Of a stretch of DNA of 64,000 bases, positions 1 to 11,060 are shown one piece after another. Numbering within the stretch: the stretch's first letter is position 1; each line of letters opens with the position of its first letter. The notes under the pieces were generated by a model. It did no database searches and was not told the origin of the DNA. It saw only the letters and a list, made by a program, of their open reading frames with translations. A program made the position numbers and the translations under genes. This DNA is from Cheiracanthium punctorium (lineage: Eukaryota; Arthropoda; Arachnida; Araneae; Cheiracanthiidae): assembly GCA_038373885.1 (NCBI GenBank), contig JAWZYV010015837.1, forward strand, positions 1-64,000, in the 5' to 3' direction.

Positions 1-442
1 AGACAGTAAAGTATTTTTTGTCGTGACACAGAACATACTTATATTAAATTATGGAAACAGAAAACAGAATCAGTACTTTTATGCCGGGGAAATGATTTGA
101 AATAAATAAATGATATAAACAATTTTCTCATACCTTAATGATTATGATGATGAGTGTGCTCATCATCATAACCGTTAGTGTAATTTGGTAGCATATGTTT
201 AGATTGTTTTAAATGCTCAGAAATTTAAATTAACCGAGACTGAAATAACGGAAGAAGTAACTAGGCAATATACGCCTGTTTCTTCCGATAGTAAACAAGT
301 AACGTAGCGTAAATAAAATAATAAATAAATAAAACAGCGTTCAGATTTCGAAAATTATTCCATATAGCTTACATTTGTAGTAATTAATGTAATTAATCAT
401 CGATTCACAGCATTAATAAACTGAAGCAAACCTGAACGAGTA
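1..442. other. AT-rich non-coding DNA
   Basis: I see no gene here. The one notable structure is a perfect hairpin at 142-171. The stretch ends at the Helitron junction after position 442. Confidence 0.6.
142..171. repeat. perfect 13-bp-stem hairpin
   Basis: The two arms (142-154 and 159-171) are exact reverse complements, built from TGA/TCA trinucleotides around a 4-nt TGTG loop. This is seen directly. It may be a short microsatellite palindrome. No function is assigned. Confidence 0.7.
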
Positions 443-561
443 TCTATATAAATAAAATTAGACTTTTGTCTGTACATTTCTTGGAATTCAAAAATTTTGC
501 GATTTCTATCCGTTTCAAGCACCCGGGAATCCGATGCGACCCTCAAAAAAAAGTTTGTCTG

Positions 562-592
<31 letters not shown>

Positions 593-1757
593 GTGACGCT
601 TTTTTTGTTTAAGCATCACGTAAAAACGGCTGAAGCGAATGATATGAAATTGGGTGTCATGATAGGTGGTCACTCAACTTAAAACATAGGCGTCGAATTT
701 TTTAAAAATCTTGATTAGATTTTGAGATTTTGCTAAAATCCTGTCAAACTGCGTAAATTTGTGTTCGAGCATCACGTAAAAACGACTGAAGCGAATGATA
801 TGAAATTGGGTGTCATGATAGGTGGTAACTCAACTTAAAACATAGGCGTCGAATTTTTAAAAATTTTCATTAGATTTTCAGATTTTGCGAAAATCGTTTC
901 AAACTGCGTAAATTTGTGTTCGCACATCACGTAATAACTGCAAAGGTGAAAAAATGATATTTGGTGAAATGATAGGTGGTCACTCACCTTAAACTATAAG
1001 CATCTAATTTTAAAAAATTGATCCGATTTCGAGATTTTGCGAAAATCGTTTAAAACTGAGTGAATCTTTGTTCCCGCATTACGTAATAACGACTAAAGCG
1101 AATGATATGAAATTTGGTCACATGATAGATGGTTGCTCAACATAAACTATAGGTATCCAATTTTTTAAACATTTTCATTAGATTTTGAGATTTTGTGAAA
1201 ATTCTCTCAAAATACGTTTATATTTCTTCAAACATCACGTAATAACAACTAATACGAATGATACGAAATTTAGTGATATGATAGGTAGTTGCTAATCTTA
1301 ATTTATAGGCGTTGAATTTTTAAAATATTTTGATTACATTTGGAGATTTTGCGAAAATCGTTTTAAAATGCTGAAATTTTGTTCCAGCATCACGAAATAA
1401 AGACTGCAGGGAATGAAACGAAATTGGGTGACATGATAGGTTGTCACTCAACTTAAGTTCTAGGCTTCCAATTTTTCAAAGATGTTGATTAGATTTTGAG
1501 ATTTGTCGAAAATTATTTCTATATTCGTAAATATTCGTTCGCGCATCACATAATTACGACTAAAGCGAATGAAATGATATTACTTAGTGACTCTTATAAC
1601 CTGTAATATTTTAACAATACATAAAAATTATAACTTCGCTTTCTTTACATTGGCAACATACTCCATCCATTCTGTGTACTCCTACAATGCTGATGAAAGT
1701 TCTTGCTTTTTGGAAATTTGCATTCACTAACCCGTCAAGGACGGGTATTTCAGCTAG
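443..1757 (+). mobile_element. non-autonomous Helitron
   Basis: The 5' end is TCTATATAAATAAAATTAG directly after an A. The 3' end is a perfect hairpin (CCCGTC-AAG-GACGGG, 1733-1747) followed a few bases later by CTAG and then a host T. A TC start, a subterminal hairpin, CTRR and insertion between A and T with no target duplication are the Helitron signature. At 1315 bp without Rep/helicase coding, it must rely on enzymes supplied elsewhere. The interior is mostly a ~155-bp tandem repeat, common in mini-Helitrons. Confidence 0.8.
600..1590 (+). repeat. ~155-bp tandem repeat inside the Helitron
   Basis: The phrase CATCACGTAA or a close variant recurs near 614, 772, 925, 1078, 1232, 1387 and 1543, a spacing of about 150-157 bp. 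Each copy is followed by CGAATGATA, GATAGGTGG and a run of T, then GATTTTGCGAAAAT. Similarity is highest between the first two copies and decays later. The 61-codon open frame at 497-682 lies across its start and is not a gene. Confidence 0.8.
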
Positions 1758-2910
1758 TTTTAAATAAAAGCAATTTTCAAAAGTTTAATAAAACTTTAGT
1801 TTAAATTTAAAAATAGTGGACATTTTAGATGTATTTAAAATCTTTTCTTGAACATTATTATACACTCCAAAAAAAAATTATATAGATTTAAAAATACATG
1901 TATTGGTAAAAATAAAAACGGTTCTAAATTATCAATATGCTTACATACTTTTGAGTGATAGGTTTCTAAGGCAAGGATAAAAGAACTTTTTCTACAAGCT
2001 AAAAATACTAAGATTTATCGTTTTACTAGAGTCGATAAACGAAAATTAAGAGAATATGTTACATTTATTGGTTATAAAGAAGAAATGAAACTATAATTAA
2101 AACGAAACAAATATAAAACTAGAGTCTTCAGAAATTTCTCTGTGTACTTTATAAATGAGCTTTTTAAATGGTATGTACGGCAGATTTTCAATAAAAATGA
2201 TTAATGAAATATAAAAAATAAAAGGTTTATTTCTAAGATTGAAAAAATATATTGATTCATTAATTAGGCACTTTGATGGAAGTCCGTGGTCAAATGTTTG
2301 CAAAGAAGCCTCATATGGTTATGTACACTCAGTCGGAGGAAGAATCAAAATATGTCGAAGTCACCTGGACAGACATGAGACCAGTAATGATGTGATAGAG
2401 AAAAAATAAGTTTTTTTTTAATTTTTGAGTTTTTTTTTTTTTTTTTTGTAAAGAATCTCAATAGATTCTGATAATTCTCCCGCTGGATTATCCTTTCATG
2501 AAATATTTCCTGCATTTTTTTACAGTGTAACGCTGCGCATATACTATACTTGTGCACAGAGACTTTTGGAAGAAATATTTAAGGGTAAATATCATTTCTC
2601 ACCTTTCTTTGTAGTTATTTTTTTTAAGTGTCTGATTAAAATTTAGAACAATCAGATTCGAATGCAATTCTCACTTCCATTTTTCAACATTTATTTCTTT
2701 ATTTGAGAAATTTCATATTCAAATGGAACAGATATATTTGGGGATGGGACTATTTGTTAAACATAATTAAGAAAGCAGTTTTTAAGTAAAATAATACTTT
2801 TATTTTTAATATGTGAAAAACTAAATACCATAAATAAATAAAATAAATATTTGAACATCTTTCAGATTTTATTGATGTATTAAATTGTATTTTTCTATGA
2901 TATAGAATCT
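1758..2910. other. AT-rich non-coding DNA
   Basis: Only short open frames full of low-complexity residues occur, and no domain or splice pattern is recognisable. A pure T run lies at 2431-2447. Confidence 0.5.
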
Positions 2911-3105
2911 GACCAATGGGCAAGAGGATAAGACGCTGAATACTTGTAAGTGAAGTGTGAAGGTCCAGGGTTCTGACCTACTGAGCAGCTGTTGATCTAA
3001 CGGTGTGGAGCTTTGGGCGATTTTCTCCGCGGTAAAGTCAATGCGCATAAAAAATCTTTAAAAAGTCCACAGCTCAAGGCGACCTTATAGAGAATGAAGT
3101 AAAAA
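2911..3105 (+). mobile_element. tRNA-derived SINE copy 1
   Basis: The head resembles a tRNA, with an A-box-like stretch (ATGGGCAAGAGGATAAGACG) and a decayed B box (GGTCCAGGGTTCTGACC). The body phrase TTGATCTAACGGTGTGGAG is shared with copies near 58,045 and 63,715. The tail has drifted and no clear target duplication is seen. Pol III promoter boxes and LINE-dependent retroposition are family knowledge. Confidence 0.65.
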
Positions 3106-4936
3106 TGCAATATATTAACAGTCTTCATGAAGTAACTATGGATTTTTCTTTTTTTTAAAATATAGGATTATGCTCGTCGATAACGATCCTATATAAATAA
3201 TTTTTTTGTTTTTCAGATCCGTTATGGGTTATAGCGTTTCTTCAAAACATGTTTTCGCGCGATTTACTCAGGAACCAGACCACATGCAAACAGAGAGGCA
3301 TTTAAAAATTCGGTAAAAATACAAAGATGCCAGTCAGCTGGTTTAAATTTCGAAATTCGATCTATTTTAGGAAATATTAACAAAAGTTGTAAAAAAATAA
3401 TCACTGCCGCCAATTTTCGAGTGCATAAAATGATTTAGGTTCTTAAATTTAAGCAATATACGGATATGCAATTTTTGAAAAATCAGAGAATAATCTTTAT
3501 TTTTAATCAAAATACCGTCTGCGGGCGAAATCAACGAGAAAATTAATTGTTTTAGCTAAAAGAGTAAGGATTAACAATATATCTAACTAGAAGATAAAGC
3601 ACGTGGTATAGACAATTACAACGGGCACGAGGAAAATCATTTGACAAAAATATGCTTGTACTCAATATATTCAATCTTCGCTTAAAATAAATGTATTCAA
3701 TTTTTATTCTATACCGAAATTGAATTTTATGCTCTTCTGGAAACGGGCGTAAGCTTTTCGTATTCGAACCATTTCGTTTTGCGGGGACAGCTTCAATGCT
3801 TCATGCAGAGGAAATAATTTTATTTGAGAAAAATTATTAAACGATACAATTTTAAACGAATTGGAATCGCAATTTCCTCTTCAAAACCTGATGACCGTGA
3901 CTTCAATATGCCGTCAATGTCAATAGCGACTGCTAATTTATTACGGAAACGATTAACCTTTTTTTACTCTCAGAAATAAAATAGAGCTGAAAATAGCGAA
4001 AAATAGCTTAAAAATTAAGGAACGGATGGATTTTCAGATTTTTAAAGCAGTGCAGATAGTTTCTTTATTTTTATTCATAATTATTGAACCACTTGAAGAT
4101 AACATTTTTACCTTCATTAATCCAAACAGATTAAAACATTGTTACCTAAAAACGTAATGAAATCTACGCTGTTTCGTTTGCACGATCCGCTTGAAATTTT
4201 TCGTAATTTTGCAAATTTTTTTTTTGTAAATACAGATCACACCTCTCAGAACTGGTGATCTGTATTAAAAACAGAAAAACATGCGCTATTAAAATTTAAA
4301 GTGAACATCGAAACAGTATGCTTTTACGGCACTAGATGGCAGTAAAAGCGTTTTCTTTGTGCATCGCTGGGGAGAGTGAAACATTCGAATGGCGGAAAGG
4401 AAATAATTTTATACAATGCATATTCATAAAATCTTAAGTGAATATCCGCTCATTCGTCAGGCGGTGCAATTTTTCTAAATAATTCTAAGTCAATTATGCA
4501 ATTTTGAATTTCATTTGAAGATTTAATGAAGTCATCTAATTGCATTCGAGCCCGTTTTGAAAAAAAAAGTGATGCTTTGCCAGATCATTGGAAACATGAG
4601 TAATTTGATTGGATTCATTAATACTCTCGCGGTGTAATTTAATTATTTTGTTTCGTAATTATTGATATTTGCTAATTTATAATTTAATTCTAACCAGCGA
4701 AATTTTTTATTAATAATAATAGAAAATTAGCATACAACACTAGCGAAATTGTGATTTTTTTCAAGAAAAATGAATTTTTTTGGAGAAAAGTTCTATACCG
4801 CAATTAAAGCGTGAACTTTTGCAAATCTGTGAGTGCGGAACTATATACTTTTACAAAAATACTTTTACAAAAGCCGAAGAATAAAACCAATACTAAAGAT
4901 TAAACATTCGTCTCTTAAAACTATTTTTCAAATTAA
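3106..4936. other. AT-rich non-coding DNA
   Basis: No gene is visible. Two small structures are listed separately or in the findings: a 12-bp-stem hairpin at 4229-4266 and a CTCF-like 14-mer at 4329-4342. Confidence 0.5.
4229..4266. repeat. 12-bp perfect hairpin
   Basis: AATACAGATCAC at 4229-4240 pairs exactly with 4255-4266 around a 14-nt loop. This is seen directly, with no function assigned. Confidence 0.7.
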
Positions 4937-4945
4937 TGATGACCT

Positions 4946-5138
4946 GTGGGCGCCCATAAAGGGGCCAAGGTAGGGCACTTGCCCCTCTCCCCTATGAGTT
5001 TTATGTTAATGTCTCATGATGTACACAAATGGCAAAACCAGAACTAAATTTGTTAAAAGTTTGAAATTTGCCCCCCTCTTGAAAACTTTTTTGAAGTTTG
5101 CCCCCCCCCCCCTTGAAAAGTTCCTATGGGCGCCCATG
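4946..5138. mobile_element. short MITE with ATGGGCGCCCAT-type ends
   Basis: The element is 193 bp. Its ends carry TGGGCGCCCATA in inverted orientation, and the end motif is itself palindromic. It is flanked by a perfect direct repeat TGATGACCT at 4937-4945 and 5139-5147, a target duplication of 8-9 bp as in hAT elements. The inside holds long C runs. No coding capacity. Confidence 0.65.
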
Positions 5139-5147
5139 TGATGACCT

Positions 5148-5612
5148 AAACTACCTACCAGCGGATGGGCTATATTGTATTTGAGGAGCAGATTATTGTC
5201 GTAATTTTTGCGACACTATAGTTTACATAAGCTGCATTGCTAAAAATGCAATAATGTTTTTAAATAACCAATGAGAGAAATTCTAGAAAACTAATATAAA
5301 TAATAAGCTAGAGTAAGAAAATCTAGGATAAATAATAGTAATACCTTTCTGAGCTTCTTACGTTTGTTCTGTTTATTTATCTTATTTCCCTGCCTTCCTG
5401 CCTGTATGTCTCGTAGCTGACGAAGAGTGAACCTTATGTACCCCCGTATCGTACCTACTGGCTATTTATAATTTATATCAGTTTCTAACAAAGTATTCTT
5501 ATTTCTATGTTGATCTTGTGATTACACTGACAGAACCATGACGGGAAACGATCAAATAGTATTTCTTTTCTTCTTTTGTCGTTGTTTCTGAATAGGTTTA
5601 CTTCCTGACTTC
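5148..5612. other. non-coding DNA
   Basis: No gene recognised. The stretch ends at the target duplication TTC (5610-5612) of the next element. Confidence 0.45.
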
Positions 5613-6002
5613 GGCTGCATTCGTAAACGCCAAACGAGTTACACTCGTGCAATGAGTTTCCATCTAAGGTGTTCGTAAAGGAAACTGAGTGCATACAGTT
5701 TTTAAACTAGAGCGTTCGTATACAAAACTGAGTGCGATTAGTTTCAAACAAAATAAACCGATCTCTGCTAAGGTTTCGTCAGTTGTTTAGAAGATACACT
5801 TGATGCACGTTGTTGTTATTTTCAAATGGCGTCCGTTGTTATGGAAAAGTTTGTTGTGAAAAGTATTTTACGTTTTCTAAAGCTGCAAATATTATTTTTT
5901 CGAGGAGGAAATTCATGCGTACGTTAGAAAATGCTGCGAAGGTACATAATTTTTCAAAGGTAATCATTTTCTTATATTTTCCCTTTTAGTCAATTCAAAA
6001 AT

Positions 6003-6175
6003 GGGTACTTACGTATTATCCCGGCGGTCATTCCCGCCAAACTGTTTTTTCGTCAAATGAGTTGCCAAACTGTTGCCAATCGTATTCAAAACCATTAATA
6101 ATTTCATGTGCCCGCATTTATTTCGGCAAGAAATCGCTTGTCTTGGCGGACCGCCGGGATAATACGTAAGTACCC
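6003..6175. mobile_element. 173-bp MITE nested in Harbinger-like copy A
   Basis: The terminal inverted repeats are perfect over 27 bp, beginning GGGTACTTACGTATTATCCC. The flanking duplication AAAAAT (5997-6002, 6176-6181) is confirmed by the uninterrupted sequence in copies B and C, where it occurs once. The superfamily is uncertain. Confidence 0.85.
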
Positions 6176-7019
6176 AAAAATGCATGTTTTAGAGTTGAGA
6201 TTGAAATTGATTTAATCCGTTATTAGCGAAATTTGAACTTCTCTTGCTAAATACTTTCGAAAAAATGCAGTTTAAGTTGAAATTTCTAAATTTTGATTTG
6301 TGCACTTGAATTATGGCCACGGTTTCTTTTAAAAATCCTGTTGATTTTATATTGAGTACTAGCAAACCCACGCGGCGTTGCCCGTGAACCCCTTAAATTA
6401 TGCGATTTACAAAATCTGACATGTAAACTGCAACTCCAGATTAGTACTCTAGGCCACAATTACATAACAGAATGTGCAGATAATGGTTCCAGAGTTTCAG
6501 GTACGTACTTACAAACGCACTACTAAAAACAACTCACTGCTGTGACGTCACACACTTCTCCCATTTGAAAAAACGGAAGGGGAGTTTCCTATAGTATTCG
6601 AAAGGCAGAACAATTTTTCACAAAATAATTTTTTAAACCACAGTTTTTACGTAATTTTTTTTAAAAATTGGCCAGGTATTGTAAAAGGAATAGATATAGA
6701 TGAAGAAAAATAAACATATAATTTGCTTTAAAATTGCTGGAGTTATTAAATATTTCAATCAATTAATCAAATTAGCTTGTAAAATCCAGGATTTTCGATT
6801 TAAATTTCTGAAAATTAGGAAATGTTAGGTCATTAAACGTTTTAAATACTATAAAAAAATTTCATGAAAAGGCCCCATTAGGAAAAACGCGCCAAATAAA
6901 GAAATATCGCCAAATTTGGCGCTAAAAATAAGTTCCCAAAATTAGGTTTTCGAAGACCTACGACCCATAGAACCCGAGATTTCCAGAACATTACATATCA
7001 ATGCAACAAAAAGCAAAAT

Positions 7020-7303
7020 TTAACCCATTTATGCCTAGTGTCCCTTTTTTGGGACGGCATTTTCGCTATTAGTCGTAAACGTTATTTATTTTTCCTAGCC
7101 TTTATTCATGAGTATTGAGCCTCAACTCTACAAAATATTTTAACATGACCAAGTAGGATGTTGATATTTCGATTTTTATGCTTAATGATTTTAAAAGAAA
7201 TCATCCCTTGTTCAAGAAGTTGACATCAGAAATTTATCTATCATTTCTGTTGTCAGTAAAAATCGAAGAAAGTCGCAAAAATATCCAGACACAAATGGAT
7301 TAA
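7020..7303 (+). mobile_element. piggyBac-type MITE, copy 1
   Basis: It has TTAA at both edges and imperfect inverted ends CCCATTTATGCCTAG and CCATTTGTGTCTGGATA. Length is 284 bp including both TTAA. Copies of nearly the same length lie at 25,324-25,607 (opposite orientation) and 46,153-46,432. TTAA targeting with CCC...GGG ends is the piggyBac hallmark. Confidence 0.8.
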
Positions 7304-7369
7304 CTATTTAACGCATAGAATACGAATTTTAAACTATTTTAAACCAAAGAACAGAGGGTTGCTCCCAAA

Positions 7370-8257
7370 ATTCGTAACACAGGGTAAGAAAATTTCCGTT
7401 TTAGAACGGTTTTTAATTAATAATTAAAAAAAGTAATTAAAATTTTAAAATTCTGATTCTCAGGTGCACATTATCGGCATTCATGGGCTTATATATTCAA
7501 ATTTTCAGAGTTCTGTGTGCAGTAGATTTGTCTGGAGACCGCACACAGACAGATTTACAAACATTCATTTTTATTATTATAGAGATAGATAGATTTGGCG
7601 TAAACCTGATGAAATTTTCGTGCCATTTCATGCTTCTCAAATGCAAACGATTTGTTTTATAGTAGCATTCGGGCGAAACTCGCCAAGCATGACAACGTAA
7701 AAAACGGTTTTTTACTTTTGCGGTTACCACTCACTTCAAGCATAAATCTTTTCATGAGGCCAAAGTTCGCCAAACATGACGATCTAAAACCGGTTTTTAA
7801 TTAATAATTTAAAAAGTAGTTAAAATTTCAAAATTCTGAGCCTCAGATGTACATTACCGAAGGAATGGGCTCATATGTTCGAATTTTCAGAGTTCTGCGT
7901 CCAGTAGTTTTTTCTGGACATCGCACGCATGCAGATTTTCAGACATTCATTTTTATTGATATAGATTGGCGCAAAACTGACTAAATTTCCGTGCCATTTC
8001 ATGTTTTCCAATGCATGCGATTTTGTTTCACAGTATCATGCTGGCGAAACTCGCCGAGCATGGCATCCTGAAAACGGTTTTTAATTAATAATTAAAAAAG
8101 TAATTAAAATTTTAAAATTCTGATTCCTAGGTGCACATTATCGGACTCATGGGCTTATATATTCAAATTTTCAGAGTTCTGCGTGCAGTAGGCTTGTCTG
8201 GAGACCGCACACATACAGACAGGCAGATTTACAAACATTCATTTTTATTATTATAGA
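7370..8257 (-). repeat. three tandem copies of the Helitron 5' end
   Basis: Units ending near 7577, 7968 and 8257 each carry an AACGGTTTTTAATTAATAAT-like stretch, GGGCTTATATATTC, CAGAGTTCTG and a terminal CATTCATTTTTATT. The spacings are about 390 and 290 bp. The outermost unit forms the actual 5' terminus. Confidence 0.7.
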
Positions 8258-8458
8258 TGTACTAAAAACTCTCCTCAGCAAAATTAACGCATACGCGAAT
8301 TGTAAACAAATACGTCTCCTAGGCGACGAAACTAAATAAACTGAAGTTGTTCGTAAAGTCAGAGGAAACTGATAACCACTGACAGCACTAAACACACGCA
8401 TTCCAGTTTTCTTACGAAAACTCGTGCAACGAATTTGTCGTTTACGAATGCAGCCTTC

Positions 8459-8960
8459 ATAACAGTAAAATTACTTTCTTATCATGGTTTTCGATTCGAC
8501 GAGCACTTCAAATGAATTCCCGGGAACAAGCACTCAGTCCGATGGATATATTTAATAGTAGAAAAATGCGTCGATATAGAAGAATAGCTGTATATACTTC
8601 TGCAATGACTCCAACGCCGAGAAAGTGCAACCATGGCTATCATTTGATTTAAGTAACAGTAACATCAGTGGCATGTTTATACCGTTGAGGCCCATGGAAA
8701 TTTATCTCATGGGGTTGTCTCTCAATAGATTAGATACTCCTCCCCCACATCTTTTTATTACTGCGCTTTCTAACTGGGCAATATTTTCTTTTCACTAATA
8801 CGTGCCATGTAATGTTCGTTATTTAATTTGTCTATGAATATCCGAAGGTAACTTAACTAATTGAATACAAAACTAAAAATAATACTAAATTTTGTAATAA
8901 AAAATGCGTTTCCGGCCGTCAAGGGCTGAGAGGCTTTCTGTTCGTGGGCCAGTGGCATCT
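8459..8960. other. non-coding DNA
   Basis: No gene is recognisable. The part after 8900 is GC-richer and leads into a fold-back element. Confidence 0.45.
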
Positions 8961-9170
8961 GACCGGGGCCATCGTGATTCTACCGGGCCTGCTTGTGCAC
9001 TCCGACGAGTCATCCAAAGAGGCCCTACAGATGCTCCCTGATTGGTTCCAGAACTTAGATAAGACATCTAACGGCCGAATGTGACCAATGAGAAACATCC
9101 GTAGGCCTCCTTGGATGACTCATCGGAGTCACAAGCAGGCCGGTAGAATCACGATGGCCCCGATTTGACC
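8961..9170. mobile_element. GC-rich fold-back (MITE-like) element
   Basis: The arms 8961-9047 and 9082-9170 are imperfect inverted repeats. For example, GGCCATCGTGATTCTACCGG pairs with its near-exact complement at 9140-9159. The spacer is about 35 bp. Target duplications could not be fixed. The 60-codon open frame here is a by-product. Confidence 0.65.
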
Positions 9171-9745
9171 GTTGTTGTTATTTGTTTGGTTTAAATATTC
9201 TCGAGGTTTTCGCTTGGCAAACGAGGTCTGCATTGATCCTTTATGGGATAAACACAATACACGAATATAGAGATTTTTAGCACAAGTGACTGTCTCAGTT
9301 ATTCCAGCACCTTAATGGAACAAAATAATAAGAAAGACTAAAGAAGAGATAGATAGAAAATAATGAGGAAGAAAGCTTAAGAAACTAATACAGTACAACT
9401 AAAATGAAAAACTTTGAACTTTGAAGACACAACACTGGGAGGGCGAGGTATCGGAGATTTATGGCGAAGAGCCATTTATCTCACTTGTTCGGGGGGAAAA
9501 GGAAAAAAAAATGGCGAAAGGAAAACCACGTGCAAACATGACGAAAACCCACGTTGTTCACTCTGTTCTGGGGCCAGTGGAATCTTACCCGTTGTTGTTG
9601 TATCTGGAATATTTATTTTTGATTTTGTGTGCTTGGTTCCAAGCACCGCTTATAAGTCGTCGTCGAATAAAGTGGACAACACACAGGTCTTAAAACAGCA
9701 CAGAAAAAGGAAATTTAGGAACAGCAGAAAGGAAAAAGGGAACAA
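9171..9745. other. non-coding DNA with a coincidental 114-codon open frame
   Basis: An open frame at 9414-9758 has a low-complexity Lys/Arg-rich tail that runs into the SINE at 9749. A second overlapping frame is equally long. No family was recognised and I do not call a gene. Confidence 0.4.
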
Positions 9746-9748
9746 CCA

Positions 9749-9855
9749 TGGGGATTGAGAGGGAATCGAACTCACGACTGTACACTTAGGCGACTATTGT
9801 GGAGTAGGACATGCCCTTAGCTTTCAAGTCGCGCGCCGGTACCTCCCATCTTGCT
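9749..9855 (-). mobile_element. tRNA-derived SINE-like sequence (second family)
   Basis: Read on the minus strand it has a GCGCGCGACTTGAAAGCTAA stretch and a clean B box in GAGTTCGATTCCC. The spacing between the boxes is lengthened, as if about 30 bp had been inserted. It is a retroposed tRNA-like sequence rather than a functional tRNA, since no acceptor stem forms. Confidence 0.5.
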
Positions 9856-10129
9856 CGTCCTGCCACCTTTTTATTACGCCCCTGAGCACCATGTCAATCG
9901 AACAAATCGCCAATCGCTTGCGACAAAGCCAAAGAACTTCTTCAAAGCTAGCTATGTGGCACGGGATTGGACACTTGAACTTCTATCACCATGTTGCTGC
10001 ACATAGGCTGCACTTTTTGAATATTGAACTGTCTGCCCAGTTATTCTTTTATAGCGATTAGTGAAAATAACAAGAAGAATATCAGTTTTAAATTGTTTCT
10101 TTCGAAACTTTCGATCGAGTGTTTAACTT

Positions 10130-10275
10130 TCGAACTTGTGAAACTTTCGATCGTATGTTTAACCATTCGAGTGATCGAGTGGTTAAACATACTCCGTAAA
10201 TCTCCTTCCAGCGTGAGGGTCTGGATTCAAATGACACAGCTACGGGCAAGTATCCCGTAGCTGTGATTTCTTTCT
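10130..10275 (+). mobile_element. tRNA-like SINE with a terminal hairpin
   Basis: An A-box-like GATCGAGTGGTTAAAC (10,163-10,178) and a B-box-like GTCTGGATTCAAAT (10,219-10,232) are spaced as in a tRNA with a long variable arm. Right after this comes a perfect 12-bp hairpin, CACAGCTACGGG with its complement (10,235-10,265), then a T-rich stretch. Confidence 0.5.
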
Positions 10276-10469
10276 TAGCTGTGATTCTGTACTAGCATGG
10301 GCGTCGGCAGCGTAGGGTAAGGGGATGCTTGCCCCTCCCTGGATTTTCGTATGCCGTTTTTTCCTGCCTCTTTCGTTCTTTCCAGCATGGTAACCGTATG
10401 AGTTATCTTGCCCCCACCCCTACTCCCCCCCTCCCTCCCCCCTCTTTCCCAGAGAAATTTTCTGCAACT

Positions 10470-10675
10470 TTTATTCGGGTTCGTACGGGTTCTTAATTTG
10501 CTAAAATTTCGAACTTTTGTAAAAATATTCTACTATTTGAGATACTCGAGAGAACATCTTTCCGCATATTATAAAAACAGGACCACATATAAAATATGAG
10601 ACCATTATACGACAATATTTCAGAAGTTCGGAATTTTTGCAAATTCAGGATCCGTACGAACTCTGGATATTGCGT
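10470..10675. mobile_element. imperfect fold-back element
   Basis: The arms around 10,472-10,540 and 10,610-10,672 are about 75% inverted complements: GGTTCGTACGGGTTCTTAAT against GAGTTCGTACGGATCCTGAA read from the other strand. This is MITE-like, with an undefined target site. The long C/T run at 10,410-10,447 just before it is simple sequence. Confidence 0.5.
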
Positions 10676-11060
10676 TGTCCTCTTTCTTCGATGAGGATTT
10701 GTAATGGGCTCTTCGAGATCAAACAAACTCATTACAAAATAGGCATTGCAAACAAACAGACAAATGTTTCAAATGTCAGTTGGTTATATTTTTAAAAATT
10801 AAGCCTGGAAAATTGTCCTGAATTTTAATATTTTTTACATTAGGAGGTTTATATGATGGTCTTTGGCTATCCTGGAATCCTCCCGAAATGAGTTGTGAAA
10901 TGAAGTGAAACTGCTATATAACTCTGGATAACTATAACTAACTGTGATCTGTTAACTGTGTGAGTCATCGTTCTGAGTACAAATACTTTAAAAAGAGTCC
11001 ATCCCAGACATAGTTTTGTGAAGTGTACTTGAGTAGGCAGAAAGATTTACGTACGTTACA
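10676..11060. other. 5' flank of the aquaglyceroporin gene
   Basis: This lies directly before the first coding exon and presumably holds its promoter or 5' UTR. I could not fix a transcription start. A TATATAAC stretch at 10,914-10,921 is the only TATA-like string nearby. Additional untranslated exons are possible. Confidence 0.35.

Larger units (their letters stand above)
6359..8257 (-). mobile_element. non-autonomous Helitron (minus orientation) nested in copy A
   Basis: On the minus strand it starts TCTATAATAATAAAAATG at 8257. It ends with a GC-rich imperfect hairpin and CTAG at 6359-6362. It sits exactly between A and T of the phrase GAGTATGTACTAAA, which is intact in copies B and C, so the empty site is in this window and no bases were duplicated. 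It contains a piggyBac-type MITE (7020-7303) and three tandem copies of its own 5' end. No helicase coding is visible. Confidence 0.85.
5613..8455. mobile_element. Harbinger-like non-autonomous element, copy A (interrupted twice)
   Basis: The ends are inverted repeats of about 33 bp beginning GGCTGCATTCGTAAACG. The flanks carry a 3-bp duplication TTC (5610-5612 and 8456-8458). Two further copies are at 21,370-22,130 and 25,646-26,411. Removing a 173-bp MITE with its 6-bp target duplication and a 1,899-bp Helitron leaves about 765 bp, matching the intact copies (761 and 766 bp). A 3-bp duplication with GG...CC ends suggests PIF/Harbinger; family assignment is inference. The inside has a short coding-like stretch (see findings) but no transposase. 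Confidence 0.8.

Noticed and set aside
9414..9758. 114-codon open frame
   Set aside because: Composition is low-complexity, it runs into a SINE, another frame is equally open, and no domain or splice context is seen.
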